From Methylomonas sp. EFPC3 (GTDB lineage: Bacteria > Pseudomonadota > Gammaproteobacteria > Methylococcales > Methylomonadaceae), in assembly GCF_029643245.1 (NCBI RefSeq), contig NZ_CP116398.1:3348001-3412000 (forward strand): DNA of 64,000 nt. Reading direction: 5' to 3'. The notes under the pieces were generated by a model that did no database searches, was not told the origin of the DNA, and worked only from the letters and a program-made list of their open reading frames with translations. The position numbers were made by a program, and so were the translations under genes. Shown here piece after piece: positions 36,130 to 48,901 of the stretch; positions within the stretch are counted from its first letter, which is position 1; every line of letters starts with the position of its first letter.

Positions 36130-37794
36130 ATGTTAGCCAACCCTTCCGTGAAATACCGGCCGTTTCCGCCGCTGGCGTTGCCGGACCGGCGGTGGCCGAA
36201 CCGAACCATAGCTCACGCCCCGATCTGGATGAGTACCGATCTGCGTGACGGCAACCAGGCCTTGTTCGAGCCGATGAACGCGGCACGTAAACTCCGCTTG
36301 TTCGAAACCTTGTGCGGCATCGGCTTCAAGCAAATCGAAGTGGCGTTTCCGTCCGCCTCGCAAACCGATTTCGACTTCGTCCGCCAATTGATTGCCGAAC
36401 AGCGGGTTCCCGACGACGTGACGATAGAAGTGCTGAGCCATGCCCGCGCGCCGTTGTTGCGCCGCACGGTCGAAAGCTTGCACGGCGCCCGCAGCGCCAT
36501 CGTCCATATCGTCAACGCCACCTCGCAACCGTTCCGCGAGTTGGTGCTGGGCATGAGCAAAGCTCAAGTCTTGGCGATGGCGGTCGACGCGGTGTGTTTG
36601 GTCAAGGAATTGACCGCCGCGCTACCCGCTACCGACTGGCAGTTGCAATACAGCCTGGAAACCTTCACCGCCACCGAACTTGATTACGCGCTGGAGGTAG
36701 CCGACGCCGTCGTCGAAGCCTGGGGTGCGACGCCGGACAACAAGCTCATTTTGAATCTGCCGTCGTCGGTGGAACACGCGACGCCGAACGTCTACGCCGA
36801 TCAGATCGAATGGATGCATCGCCGCATCGCCCGCCGCGACAGCGTGGTGTTGAGCGTGCATCCGCACAACGACCGCGGCACTGCGGTGGCAGCCGCCGAA
36901 CTGGCGTTGATGGCCGGCGCCGAGCGGGTCGAAGGTTGCTTGTTCGGCAACGGCGAACGCACCGGCAACGTCGATCTGGTCACGTTGGCCTTGAATTTGT
37001 ACACCCAGGGCATCGCGCCGGGTCTGGATTTTTCCGACATCGACGCGGTCGCGCGCAGTTTCGAGGCTTGCACCGGCTTGAGCGTACCGCCGCGCCAGCC
37101 TTATGCCGGCGATTTGGTGTTCACCGCATTCTCCGGCTCGCACCAGGATGCGATCAAGAAAGGCTTTGCCGCCCAGAAGACTGGCGGCTTGTGGAATGTG
37201 CCCTATCTGCCGTTCGATCCGGCCGACGTCGGCCGCGGTTACGATGCGGTGATCCGGGTCAACAGCCAATCCGGCAAGGGCGGCATTGCCCATTTGCTGG
37301 AAAGCCATTATGGCATGGTCTTGCCGCGCCGCTTGCAGGTCGAATTCGCTCAAGTGGTGCAGCAACAGGCCGACGCCGGCGGCGGCGAGATCGGCCATGC
37401 GCAAATCTGGCGCTTGTTCAACGCGACTTATTTGGCGGATGCTGGGCCGCTCCGTTACCTCGGCCACCGTTTAGCCGAAATCGATGGCGGCCAACGGATC
37501 GAATTGGAACTGCAATGGCACGGCGCAACGCGCTGTGTGGCCGGCGACGGCAACGGTCCGCTGGATGCGGCGGTCGCCGCGTTGGCGGTGTTGGATTACG
37601 CTGTGACCATCCGCAATTACGAAGAACGCTCGCTCGGTCCCAGCCGCCACGGCGGCGATGCCCGCGCCTGCGCCTTCGTCGAACTGGCCGGGCCGGATGG
37701 CCAGCCGCCGCGTTACGGCGTCGGCATCGACGATAATTTGCTGACGGCGTCGATCAAGGCGCTGATCAGCGGCGTCAATCGCTCGGCCGAATAG
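36130..37794 (+). CDS. leuA: 2-isopropylmalate synthase
   Basis: 554 residues of the long LeuA type. The N-terminal extension (RPFPPLALPDRRWPNRTI) resembles that of actinobacterial LeuA. The TIM barrel carries STDLRDGNQAL and the metal histidines in LSVHPHNDRGTA. The C-terminal regulatory domain spans about 430-554. It condenses acetyl-CoA with 2-oxoisovalerate in leucine synthesis. Its last 20 bases overlap the end of the convergent uracil-DNA glycosylase gene. Confidence 0.95.
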   Translation: MLANPSVKYRPFPPLALPDRRWPNRTIAHAPIWMSTDLRDGNQALFEPMNAARKLRLFETLCGIGFKQIEVAFPSASQTDFDFVRQLIAEQRVPDDVTIEVLSHARAPLLRRTVESLHGARSAIVHIVNATSQPFRELVLGMSKAQVLAMAVDAVCLVKELTAALPATDWQLQYSLETFTATELDYALEVADAVVEAWGATPDNKLILNLPSSVEHATPNVYADQIEWMHRRIARRDSVVLSVHPHNDRGTAVAAAELALMAGAERVEGCLFGNGERTGNVDLVTLALNLYTQGIAPGLDFSDIDAVARSFEACTGLSVPPRQPYAGDLVFTAFSGSHQDAIKKGFAAQKTGGLWNVPYLPFDPADVGRGYDAVIRVNSQSGKGGIAHLLESHYGMVLPRRLQVEFAQVVQQQADAGGGEIGHAQIWRLFNATYLADAGPLRYLGHRLAEIDGGQRIELELQWHGATRCVAGDGNGPLDAAVAALAVLDYAVTIRNYEERSLGPSRHGGDARACAFVELAGPDGQPPRYGVGIDDNLLTASIKALISGVNRSAE

Positions 37795-38380
37795 TTTGCC
37801 AGGCCGGATGGCGTTCGATTGCGGCCAGGGCCTCGGCCAGCAAGCCGATCCCTGGCTCAGTCCGATGCCAGGTCGAGGCGCCGGACGGGTGCGGCAGTGG
37901 GATCAGGTCGGCAGCGCGGCCGTAGGCATCGATCCGAAATTGCCGGCCGATCACCTCGCTGAGTTTGTCGGCCTTCAGCCATTGCTGGATCGCCAGCTTG
38001 CCGACCGGGATGATCAGTTGCGGTTGCAAGATCTCGATTTCGTCGCGCAGCCAGGCCGAGCAGTTTTCGATTTCGGCCGGGCTCGGCACCCGATCGCCGC
38101 CGCCGACCTGCTTGCCTGGGAAGCAGCGGCACACCGCCGCCATATACACCCGTTGCCGGAATTGTTCTTCGTCCAGGCCCAATCGGGCGAACCAGCCGAA
38201 CAGCGTCTTGCCGGCGGTCCAGGCGAACGGTTTGCCGAACTGGCCTTCCTTGCCGCCCGGCGCCTGACCGATCAGCAGCACTTTCGACATCACCGGTTGA
38301 CAGCAAACCACCGGACCGACCATGTCCGGACAACGCCGGCAGGCCAGCAAGGCGGCCCGATGCTGGTGCAGCGCGCTCAA
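37775..38380 (-). CDS. Uracil-DNA glycosylase family protein (4Fe-4S type)
   Basis: 201 residues from a TTG start at 38380, whose last two bases overlap the exonuclease III stop (TTGA). The frame extends to an ATG at 38542, but that part lies inside the neighbour gene and has no homology. The motif GQAPGGKEGQFGKPFAWTAG and the HPSGAS motif are typical of family 4/5 uracil-DNA glycosylases. Cysteines in CRRC and VCRC plus ENC could hold a 4Fe-4S cluster. It removes uracil from DNA, and exonuclease III cuts the resulting abasic site. Confidence 0.88.
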   Translation of the reverse strand: MSALHQHRAALLACRRCPDMVGPVVCCQPVMSKVLLIGQAPGGKEGQFGKPFAWTAGKTLFGWFARLGLDEEQFRQRVYMAAVCRCFPGKQVGGGDRVPSPAEIENCSAWLRDEIEILQPQLIIPVGKLAIQQWLKADKLSEVIGRQFRIDAYGRAADLIPLPHPSGASTWHRTEPGIGLLAEALAAIERHPAWQTIRPSD

Positions 38381-39144
38381 GCGATTTGAATGTCGATGCC
38401 GACCGGACAGTGGTCCGAACCGGTGATCTCCGGCAGGATGAAGGCGCTTTGGATGCTCGGCACTAGCGGTTCGCTGGCCAACAGGTAATCGATCCGCCAA
38501 CCGATGTTCTTTTCGCGGGCGTTGGCGCGGTAACTCCACCAACTGTACGCCACTTGGTCAGGGTGGAAATGGCGGAAGCTGTCGATCAGGCCGCGCGCCA
38601 GAATACTGTCGAAGCCGTCGATCTCGGCCTGGGTGTAGCCGGCCGATTTGTTGTAATTGGCCTTGGGCCGGGCGATGTCGATGGCTTGGTGGGCGACGTT
38701 GAAATCGCCGCCGACGATCACCGGTTTGCGGCTTTGCAGATCGGCCAGATAATCGCCGAAGGCCTGGTCCCAGGTTTGCCGGTAATCCAGTCGGGACAGG
38801 CCGTCGCCGGAATTCGGCACATACACGTTCACCACGTAAAACCCCTCGTACTCGGCGGCGATGACTCGGCCTTCCAGATCGTGGTCGGCTTGGCCGATGT
38901 CGCGCAGAATTTGCAACGGCTCTTGCCGGCACAGCAGCGCGACGCCGGAATAACCCTTGCGCTCGGCCGAGTTGGCGTGGACATGGTAACCGTCGATGCC
39001 GTTCAGCGCCTGCGCCACCTGGTCTTCCTGAGCCTTGGTTTCTTGCAGCAATACGCAGTCGGCGTCGATTTGGGCCAGAGTTTCGGCAAAACCTTTGCCT
39101 TGCACGGCGCGGATGCCGTTGACGTTCCAGGAGACGATTTTCAT
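38377..39144 (-). CDS. xth: Exodeoxyribonuclease III
   Basis: 255 residues of the exonuclease III/AP endonuclease family. Visible are SWNVNGIRAV at the N-terminus, LQETKAQ with the metal glutamate, VGGDFNVAH and GSDHCPVG with the catalytic His. It is coupled to the downstream glycosylase gene, which gives a base-excision repair pair. Confidence 0.95.
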   Translation of the reverse strand: MKIVSWNVNGIRAVQGKGFAETLAQIDADCVLLQETKAQEDQVAQALNGIDGYHVHANSAERKGYSGVALLCRQEPLQILRDIGQADHDLEGRVIAAEYEGFYVVNVYVPNSGDGLSRLDYRQTWDQAFGDYLADLQSRKPVIVGGDFNVAHQAIDIARPKANYNKSAGYTQAEIDGFDSILARGLIDSFRHFHPDQVAYSWWSYRANAREKNIGWRIDYLLASEPLVPSIQSAFILPEITGSDHCPVGIDIQIA

Positions 39145-39230
39145 TGCGGTAGTCGGGATGCGGTTGAAGACCCGGCTATTCTAAGCGTTGCCGGTCGCAA
39201 CGGCATAGTGCGGCCGGCCGGAGGCTGGCG

Positions 39231-39980
39231 TCACTTAGTCGTGCCGATATTGATTCTTTGGAAATATTTACCCAAATCGATCCGGATCGGCATGAAATAG
39301 ACGTGCAAACCGGTCTCGGCCGCCGTCGCGATCAGATTGTTGGCGAACTCGACGTTCCAGTCGTAATCCGGACGGAAATTTTTCGGAAATTTGACCCGAT
39401 TTTTCACTTCCCAATAATTCTGCGAGGCCTGCGTCGTGATCGGACTGATGCCGATATAGGTTTCCAGCCCTTGCATATGTTCGGCATAAATCTCGACCAT
39501 GCGCGGATCGTAAAACGGTTGCGAGAAAAAGCCGGTGGCGCCGGCATCGGCCTTGCGCCAGATATAGTCGCACTCGTCCTGCAAACCCTGGCGATGCGGG
39601 TCGAAACCGGCGTAAATGTTCAACTCCGGAAAGCGGCGGCGCACGGCGCGGATCAAATCCACCACGTCGGTATTGTAAAACGCCCGTTTCAAACCCTCCG
39701 GCGGATCGCCGGTCACCAGCAACACGCTATCCAGGCCGTAGTCTTCGATGATGCGGAACAATTCGCCGCCGTCGATTTTAAAGTCAATGGCCCGGAAATG
39801 CGGGATGAAGCGGAAACGGCTGCGGTCCACCCGGCTTGCCAATTGCCAACTGCGGGTGTCGAAGCGCTGGATATCCGGCACGTTGATGATGTTGATGCCT
39901 TGGTTCAGGGTTTGCACAAAGGCGTATTGTTCGTCGAAAGCCTGTAGGCTTCTGGGTACGATTTCGAAAGAAATATTCAT
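39231..39980 (-). CDS. Methylenetetrahydrofolate reductase family protein
   Basis: 249 residues from the ATG at 39980 (MNISFEIVPRS). A longer frame reaches 40040. It shares the MetF TIM-barrel features: the glutamate in SFEIVP, LLVTGDPPEG for folate/flavin binding and FFSQPFYDP. It is about 45 residues shorter than E. coli MetF and has the unusual SFEIVPRS where MetF has SFEFFPP. It could be the cell's MetF or a specialised one-carbon enzyme. A ModE-type regulator gene lies just upstream. Confidence 0.88.
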   Translation of the reverse strand: MNISFEIVPRSLQAFDEQYAFVQTLNQGINIINVPDIQRFDTRSWQLASRVDRSRFRFIPHFRAIDFKIDGGELFRIIEDYGLDSVLLVTGDPPEGLKRAFYNTDVVDLIRAVRRRFPELNIYAGFDPHRQGLQDECDYIWRKADAGATGFFSQPFYDPRMVEIYAEHMQGLETYIGISPITTQASQNYWEVKNRVKFPKNFRPDYDWNVEFANNLIATAAETGLHVYFMPIRIDLGKYFQRINIGTTK

Positions 39981-40023
39981 GGATGGTGTAACGAATGGAA
40001 GTGTATTCGGTCTGGGGCTGGGT

Positions 40024-40452
40024 TCAACCGGCGCTGGCAAGTTTGGAATCGGTATCGTCTGCCGGGGTTTGCTGCGGTTGGGCCATCAACCCGGAGAACA
40101 GTTGCAGGTAGTCATCCGCGGAATGATTAACCGCTTCGACCATCTTGCTATATTGCGCCAGCACCTGCTGCCCTAGCGGTGTCAGTACCGTGCCGCCGCC
40201 GTGGCGTCCACCTTTCGCGGCGTGCACCAATGGCTCGGCAAAGCTACGATTCATCACGTCCACCAACATCCAGGCCCGGCGATAGCTCATATTCATGGAT
40301 TTACCCGCTGCCATGATGGAACCGGTTTTTTGAATGGCGGCCAACAGCTCGGCTTTGCCCGGCCCCATCGCAATTTCCTGGTTATGGAGTAGACGCACCG
40401 TAATTTTTAACTTCGGAAGCAGGGCATCCGTATCGGTTTTGGTTGATGTCAT
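40024..40452 (-). CDS. ModE-type winged-helix transcriptional regulator
   Basis: 142 residues from MTSTKTDTD at 40452. Its single domain matches the ModE N-terminal helix-turn-helix (MGPGKAELLAAIQKTGSIMAAGKSMNMSYRRAWMLVDVMN...GGRHGGGTVLTPLGQQVLAQY). There is no C-terminal molybdate-binding (TOBE) domain, so it may respond to another signal or to a partner. It ends 43 bases before the MTHFR-family gene. Confidence 0.9.
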   Translation of the reverse strand: MTSTKTDTDALLPKLKITVRLLHNQEIAMGPGKAELLAAIQKTGSIMAAGKSMNMSYRRAWMLVDVMNRSFAEPLVHAAKGGRHGGGTVLTPLGQQVLAQYSKMVEAVNHSADDYLQLFSGLMAQPQQTPADDTDSKLASAG

Positions 40453-40708
40453 GGCTTGGTAACGGACGAAAACGGCTAAGGTAGGCATGATACATCGCTA
40501 GCCGGGTTAATTCGACATGCTAGCCGATCAATCCCGATCTCAGGCGGATGACGGCGCTGTTTACCAAGTCGGGGTATTGCGCCGATGGGGGCATTTCCGG
40601 GCGATCTCTCGGGTATCGGCTGCCGAATAGCCCGCCAAATCGCTTGCCTGGTCCGCATTGCGGCTACTATATCGGCTTTTTAATCAGTTCAGTACGCAGG
40701 AGCACCGT

Positions 40709-41776
40709 ATGAATCCATTGTTCGACCCCATCCGTATCGGCGACCTCGAATTGCCCAACCGTATCGTCATGGCGCCGTTAACCCGCTGCCGCGCTGGTGC
40801 CGGCCGGGTACCGAACGCGCTGATGGCGCAATACTACGCGCAACGCGCCAGTGCCGGGTTGATTCTTAGCGAAGCGACGTGCGTCAGTCCGCAAGGCGTC
40901 GGTTATCCGGATACGCCGGGCATCTGGTCGGAGGCGCAGATCGAAGGCTGGCGCGGTGTTACCGAAGCGGTCCATGCCGCCGGCGGCCGCATGTTTTTGC
41001 AACTGTGGCACGTCGGGCGGATATCCGATCCGTTTTATCTGGACGGCGAGTTACCGGTTGCGCCTAGCGCGATTGCTGCGCAAGGCCATGTCAGCCTGTT
41101 ACGGCCAATGCGCGATTTTGTCACTCCGCGCGCGTTGGCGCTGGATGAGATGCCGGCCATCGTCGAGGCGTTTCGCCAGGGGGCTGCTAACGCCAAATTG
41201 GCCGGTTTCGACGGCGTCGAAATCCATGCCGCTAACGGTTACCTGTTGGACCAATTTCTGCAAGACAGTACCAACCGCCGCGACGACGCCTACGGCGGGC
41301 CGGTGGCAAATCGCGCCCGCCTATTGTTGGAGGTTACCGATGCGGCGATTTCGGTATGGGGTGCCGGCAGGGTCGGCGTGCATTTGGCGCCGCGCTGCGA
41401 TATGCACAGCATGGGCGACTCCGATCCGCTGACTACCTTTGGCTATGTCGCCGAACAATTGGGCAAACGTCGGCTGGCCTTTATCTTCACGCGCGAAGCC
41501 CAGGGCGCCGACGCCATCAGTCCGGCTTTGAAACGCCGCTTCGGCGGCGAGCTGATCGCCAACGAAAATTTCAGCGCCGAAACTGCAGCGCAAGCAATCG
41601 CCAGCGGCGATGCCGACGCGGTGTCGTTTGGCAAGCACTTCATCGCCAACCCCGATCTGCCGCACCGCTTAAAGACCGGTGCGGCATTGACGCCGTTCGA
41701 CGCCTCGACGTTTTACCTGTACGGCGAGGCCGGACCGAGCGAGGGGTATACCGATTATCCATTGTCGGCGGATTGA
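40709..41776 (+). CDS. nemA: Old Yellow Enzyme family alkene reductase
   Basis: 355 residues from MNPLFDPIRIG at 40709, with AGGAG 7 bases upstream. It is an FMN-dependent TIM barrel with MAPLTRCRA near the N-terminus, the substrate-binding pair H-x-x-N in EIHAANGYLLDQFL and GGPVANRARLLLEV. It reduces activated C=C bonds with NADPH. The symbol is by family resemblance to NemA. Confidence 0.93.
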   Translation: MNPLFDPIRIGDLELPNRIVMAPLTRCRAGAGRVPNALMAQYYAQRASAGLILSEATCVSPQGVGYPDTPGIWSEAQIEGWRGVTEAVHAAGGRMFLQLWHVGRISDPFYLDGELPVAPSAIAAQGHVSLLRPMRDFVTPRALALDEMPAIVEAFRQGAANAKLAGFDGVEIHAANGYLLDQFLQDSTNRRDDAYGGPVANRARLLLEVTDAAISVWGAGRVGVHLAPRCDMHSMGDSDPLTTFGYVAEQLGKRRLAFIFTREAQGADAISPALKRRFGGELIANENFSAETAAQAIASGDADAVSFGKHFIANPDLPHRLKTGAALTPFDASTFYLYGEAGPSEGYTDYPLSAD

Positions 41777-41935
41777 GTATCTGGCAGCCGAGTTACCTAT
41801 CATTCGGAAAAAGCGGAGGGCAACCATGATGTCCGCCTTTCCCGGGCGGTATCCGGCGGAAGTTAGCAACAACACGGTGCGCGGCTATACTCAATTTCCG
41901 GAGGACGCATGAATGATACCGATTTTTAACCAGCC

Positions 41936-43090
41936 ATGGCCGCTTCAGGCGTGAGCGAAGTAATTCGTTACCGCTACCGGCTGCCTAGTCGTATCGCCGC
42001 GTCACTGCTGTTTGCGGCGCTTGCGCCGACCAGCGGCTTGGCCTATCTCGCCGTCAGCGCGCCGTTGTCCCAGTATGCCAGTCTGATAGGCCTGTTGACT
42101 GTTGCCAGCGGTATATGCGCCGTTTTGCTGGGTTGGATCGTTGCCAGAGCGTCGTTTAAACCGCATTACATCGAATTACGGGAGGAAGAAGCCTTGTTGC
42201 CTAAGGCATCTTTGACGTTGCCGATTATCTGTATGCCCTATTCGGCAATCGAACAGGTCAAGCGGCTTAAGGTGTCCGGCCATACCGTGGCCGTGGTGGT
42301 TTCGGCTTTCGGCGAAGCTCGGGTCAATTCCGGTTGGTTCACGGCACCGGGGGAATTTGCCGAATTTCTCGAGCAGGTCGAGCGGCGGCGCCTGCAACAC
42401 GCCAAGACCAAGTTGCCGGCCTTCGAGTCGTTACTCGCTGCGATTCGTGAGCGCAGTCAGGAGGATCCGCTGGCGGGTGCCAAAATCGCTGCGCAAGAGG
42501 TCTTCCATCGCTTGACTGCGGCGATGCAGAACGATAAAGGCGTACATGCCGAATCGCTGTTGTGCGCGCTGGGGGCTTTGGCCGGTTACGCTTGCCAGGC
42601 CAGCGTCAGGCAGCGCAATTTGGCGGAAGGTTTGGCTGCCGAGGCCGGTTTCGTTGTGATTGAAGGTACCGATGGCAACCGCTATTTTTACGGAGACGCT
42701 TTAAACTCGCCGTTGGCGGAGTCGCAGTATTCGGTGTGGGGTTTGGCGGCAGCGGCGGCGCAAAAATCCGGCTGCCAAGCGTTGCTGGATGTTGGCGAAC
42801 TATTCCGCCACAGCGCAAATACTTTGGGCAGTGCCGAATTCGGCGTGTTGCGTCTGCCGTTACGGCAATCTCCGGCCGATAAACCGTTGAATTACTTAAA
42901 GGCCTTGTGGCCTAACCTGCTGCCGACGGTACAGCTGCTGTGTCCGGCTGCGGCACATTGGCCGATTCTGTTCGGTTTGGCGATACAGGATGCGATTCAT
43001 GGCGGAAAAACCGTGATCGACCCGTGCATTGCGCTTAAAATTGTCATGGAAAGCGCTATCACGATGTCCAAGGTAGACCTCGGCGGCTGA
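41936..43090 (+). CDS. Hypothetical membrane protein
   Basis: 384 residues. Two membrane segments near the N-terminus (about 20-42 and 48-70) precede a cytoplasmic or periplasmic part. A PH-like stretch (PHYIELREEEALLPKASLTLPI...IEQVKRLK) follows, then a mainly helical C-terminal half (LLCALGALAGYACQASVRQ). I do not recognise a family. It stands alone between nemA and trmB. Confidence 0.75.
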   Translation: MAASGVSEVIRYRYRLPSRIAASLLFAALAPTSGLAYLAVSAPLSQYASLIGLLTVASGICAVLLGWIVARASFKPHYIELREEEALLPKASLTLPIICMPYSAIEQVKRLKVSGHTVAVVVSAFGEARVNSGWFTAPGEFAEFLEQVERRRLQHAKTKLPAFESLLAAIRERSQEDPLAGAKIAAQEVFHRLTAAMQNDKGVHAESLLCALGALAGYACQASVRQRNLAEGLAAEAGFVVIEGTDGNRYFYGDALNSPLAESQYSVWGLAAAAAQKSGCQALLDVGELFRHSANTLGSAEFGVLRLPLRQSPADKPLNYLKALWPNLLPTVQLLCPAAAHWPILFGLAIQDAIHGGKTVIDPCIALKIVMESAITMSKVDLGG

Positions 43091-43153
43091 TCGTTACGAT
43101 CTTCTGTCTTAGCGGCGGCCTTTCGCATTTTTCTGTTCTGACTTTTTGAATCA

Positions 43154-43843
43154 ATGACCGCACCGCAACGTATCGACCCGTCCAAAATCCGAAGTTTCAT
43201 CCGCCGCCAGGGCCGCGCCACTGCCGGCCAAAAATTCGCGCTGGAGCACCATTGGCAGAAATACTGTCTGGCGCCGGAACAGATGTTCGATCCAGTGTCA
43301 GCCTTTGGTCGGCAGGCGCCGCTGATCGTCGAGATCGGTTTCGGTAACGGCGACAGTCTGGCGGCGATGGCGGCAGCCAATCCGCATTTGAATTATTTGG
43401 GGATTGAAGTGCATAGGCCGGGCGTCGGCCACTTGATGATGTTGCTGGAGCAGCGCGGCATCGACAATGTCAGGATCTACCATCACGATGCGATCGAAAT
43501 CCTGGAACAAAAAGTCGCCGACCACAGTTTGGCCGGCGTACATTTGTTTTTTCCCGACCCTTGGCAAAAACGCCGACACCACAAGCGCCGTATCGTCCGC
43601 CCTGGTTTTGTCGAATTGCTGAATAAAAAATTGGTGGTCGGCGGTTATTTTCACGCGGCGACCGATTGGGAGCATTACGCCAAGGATATGCTGACGATTT
43701 TGGCCGCAGGCGCGGGATTGAAGAATAGCAGTCCGAGCGGGGATTTTTGTCCGCGGCCGGATTACCGGCCGTTGACCAAATTCGAGAATCGCGGTTTAGG
43801 CTTGGGCCACGGCGTTTGGGATTTGATTTTCACCAAGCTTTAA
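43154..43843 (+). CDS. trmB: tRNA (guanine-N7-)-methyltransferase
   Basis: 229 residues. The SAM-binding motif is VEIGFGNGDSL, and the TrmB signature is FPDPWQKRRHHKRR. It methylates G46 in the variable loop of tRNA. It is convergent with the glutaredoxin-like gene. Confidence 0.96.
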   Translation: MTAPQRIDPSKIRSFIRRQGRATAGQKFALEHHWQKYCLAPEQMFDPVSAFGRQAPLIVEIGFGNGDSLAAMAAANPHLNYLGIEVHRPGVGHLMMLLEQRGIDNVRIYHHDAIEILEQKVADHSLAGVHLFFPDPWQKRRHHKRRIVRPGFVELLNKKLVVGGYFHAATDWEHYAKDMLTILAAGAGLKNSSPSGDFCPRPDYRPLTKFENRGLGLGHGVWDLIFTKL

Positions 43844-43858
43844 CACGTCGCGGCTACA

Positions 43859-44098
43859 TTAGGCCTGGGTTTGGGCGACAAGCCAAAGCACCTGTTCCGG
43901 GCCAAACGGCCAGTGCAGTTCCAGGCCGCGACCGGGGTGTGCCAAGACCGGAATCTTAATCCCATAGCGCTGCAGCAAGGCTTGGTCGTCGATGATGTCC
44001 TGCGTGTCGAAGCTCAAGCCGGCCAGTCTGACTATTTCTTCGGCTTCTTCGCATAAGTGGCAGCCGTCGGTGCCGTACAAAATAAAATCCGCCATCAA
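43859..44098 (-). CDS. Glutaredoxin-like protein (DUF836 type)
   Basis: 79-residue thioredoxin fold with the active-site pair in GTDGCHLCEEAE (CHLC) near residue 13 and the cis-proline in IKIPVLAH. It is of the small YbjQ/DUF836 glutaredoxin kind and probably a thiol-disulphide carrier. It lies 11 bases upstream of the end of metH on the same strand. Confidence 0.85.
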   Translation of the reverse strand: MMADFILYGTDGCHLCEEAEEIVRLAGLSFDTQDIIDDQALLQRYGIKIPVLAHPGRGLELHWPFGPEQVLWLVAQTQA

Positions 44099-44109
44099 TC
44101 TTGGCCTGA

Positions 44110-47782
<3,673 letters not shown>

Positions 47783-47859
47783 GCGGGCAGTTGATCGAAG
47801 AGTGATATTGGAACGGCGGCTGATCGGAAATTTTGGCAAATCAAGATTTGAGGGAAACC

Positions 47860-48051
47860 ATGTCTAAACCCAGTCTGTTGCACGTCGTAAAAAGCGTGAT
47901 AGCCGCCGCGATTGGCGTACAAAGCAACAAGAACAGAGAGATCGATTTTCAGCATGGCTCGCTGCCGGCCTACGTGATCGTCGGCTTGATTGCGACGGTA
48001 CTGTTTATTTTGGCGATAGTCAGTATCGTGTCGGCCGTCGTTGGCGGTTGA
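47860..48051 (+). CDS. DUF2970 small membrane protein
   Basis: 63 residues from the ATG at 47860, with GAGGG upstream. It has an amphipathic N-terminus ([25 protein letters not shown]) and one membrane segment ([20 protein letters not shown]), as in the DUF2970 family. The function is unknown. It is divergent from metH. Confidence 0.85.
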   Translation: MSKPSLLHVVKSVIAAAIGVQSNKNREIDFQHGSLPAYVIVGLIATVLFILAIVSIVSAVVGG

Positions 48052-48062
48052 ATGATTGCCGT

Positions 48063-48090
48063 GGTAAGCCCAAGTTGCCTTGGGCTTACC
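48063..48090. terminator. Hairpin between convergent genes
   Basis: An 11-bp perfect stem (GGTAAGCCCAA / TTGGGCTTACC) with a 6-base loop lies 11 bases after the DUF2970 stop and 13 bases from the next gene end. It may act in both directions. No strong U-run. Confidence 0.65.
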
Positions 48091-48103
48091 GAATCGGAAC
48101 GGC

Positions 48104-48526
48104 TTAGCTGCCGGACGAGGTTTTAAAGCTGTCTTTAATGCTGATAAACATCTCTTTGACGCCGCTGAACAGGTTTGCCGGAGTCAACGCTTCTTTCAAA
48201 ATCACCAAGGTGCGGACGACAGCGACGACGAGGAAGCCGGCTATCGAGGGAAATAATTCGCACAAGCTGTTGACGAAGAAACCGCCGGCGTTTTCCTGGG
48301 TTCTTCTGTCGCTGACGCTGGCCAAATCGCGGTCGTAAGTGTCGCCGATGTCTTTGCCGCCCAGGGCATCGATGATCTCGATGCAGAAAATTTGGGCGAT
48401 GAATTCCACTGCGAAAAATGCTGCAGCGCACGCGGCCACCCACATCAAAACATTGGATTTTTTAGCCTTCATCATGCTCTGGTAAACCCAGATAGCGGTC
48501 AAAACCATTACAATGCCACCGATCAT
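48104..48526 (-). CDS. Hypothetical membrane protein
   Basis: 140 residues with two N-terminal membrane segments (IVMVLTAIWVYQ and LMWVAACAAAFFAVEFIAQIF) and a third around IAGFLVVAVVRTLVIL. The polar loop between them (DIGDTYDRDLASVSDRRTQ) is charged. I do not recognise the family. Confidence 0.75.
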   Translation of the reverse strand: MIGGIVMVLTAIWVYQSMMKAKKSNVLMWVAACAAAFFAVEFIAQIFCIEIIDALGGKDIGDTYDRDLASVSDRRTQENAGGFFVNSLCELFPSIAGFLVVAVVRTLVILKEALTPANLFSGVKEMFISIKDSFKTSSGS

Positions 48527-48642
48527 ATTTATTCCCCTTGTACTTTTTTATTGTTCTAAAAATTCAGGTTGAAATGGCATACTACCATATTCGGTCCGGA
48601 TAGCAATTGTGCCGCTATCTTTATCGGACAGCCACGAATTGC

Positions 48643-48670
48643 TTGACTTTGAGGGTGGCTAAAGTAACAT
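48643..48670 (+). promoter_or_regulatory. Sigma-70 promoter of the 42-residue protein gene
   Basis: TTGACT (48643-48648), a 16-base spacer, then TAACAT (48665-48670). This gives a leader of about 60 bases before the ATG at 48736. Confidence 0.7.
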
Positions 48671-48735
48671 ATGAACTTCGACCGCCAACGAAATGGCACA
48701 TTTTATAACAACTAACTTTAAGGTAGGAGGCACCC

Positions 48736-48864
48736 ATGGGAGCGATCTTAGATTTAACAGAAATGCTGAAAGAACCATCTGGCATGATCGGCGCGGTAGT
48801 AATCATCGCTGCTGGCTATTTCTTCGTAAAATGGGTTTTCGCTGAACCTAAAGACGAAGAATAA
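48736..48864 (+). CDS. 42-residue membrane protein of unknown function
   Basis: The frame starts MGAILDLTEMLKEPSGM and has one membrane segment (GAVVIIAAGYFFVKWVF) and an acidic tail (AEPKDEE). A strong ribosome site (TAGGAGG) lies 6 bases before the ATG. It has its own promoter and a strong terminator, so it is a single-gene, probably highly expressed unit. It is too short for the usual gene-length cut-offs. It may be a regulator or a small subunit of a membrane complex. No family is recognised. Confidence 0.85.
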   Translation: MGAILDLTEMLKEPSGMIGAVVIIAAGYFFVKWVFAEPKDEE

Positions 48865-48901
48865 GCAACGTTTCCTGCTCGCGCTTACAAAGCTTTTCTG
48901 G

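Noticed and set aside
36622-37736. Long frames on both strands inside leuA
   Set aside because: Shadows of the conserved leuA frame. The peptide composition is not protein-like.
38381-38542. N-terminal extension of the uracil-DNA glycosylase to the ATG
   Set aside because: It lies inside conserved exonuclease III sequence. Homology starts at the TTG at 38380.
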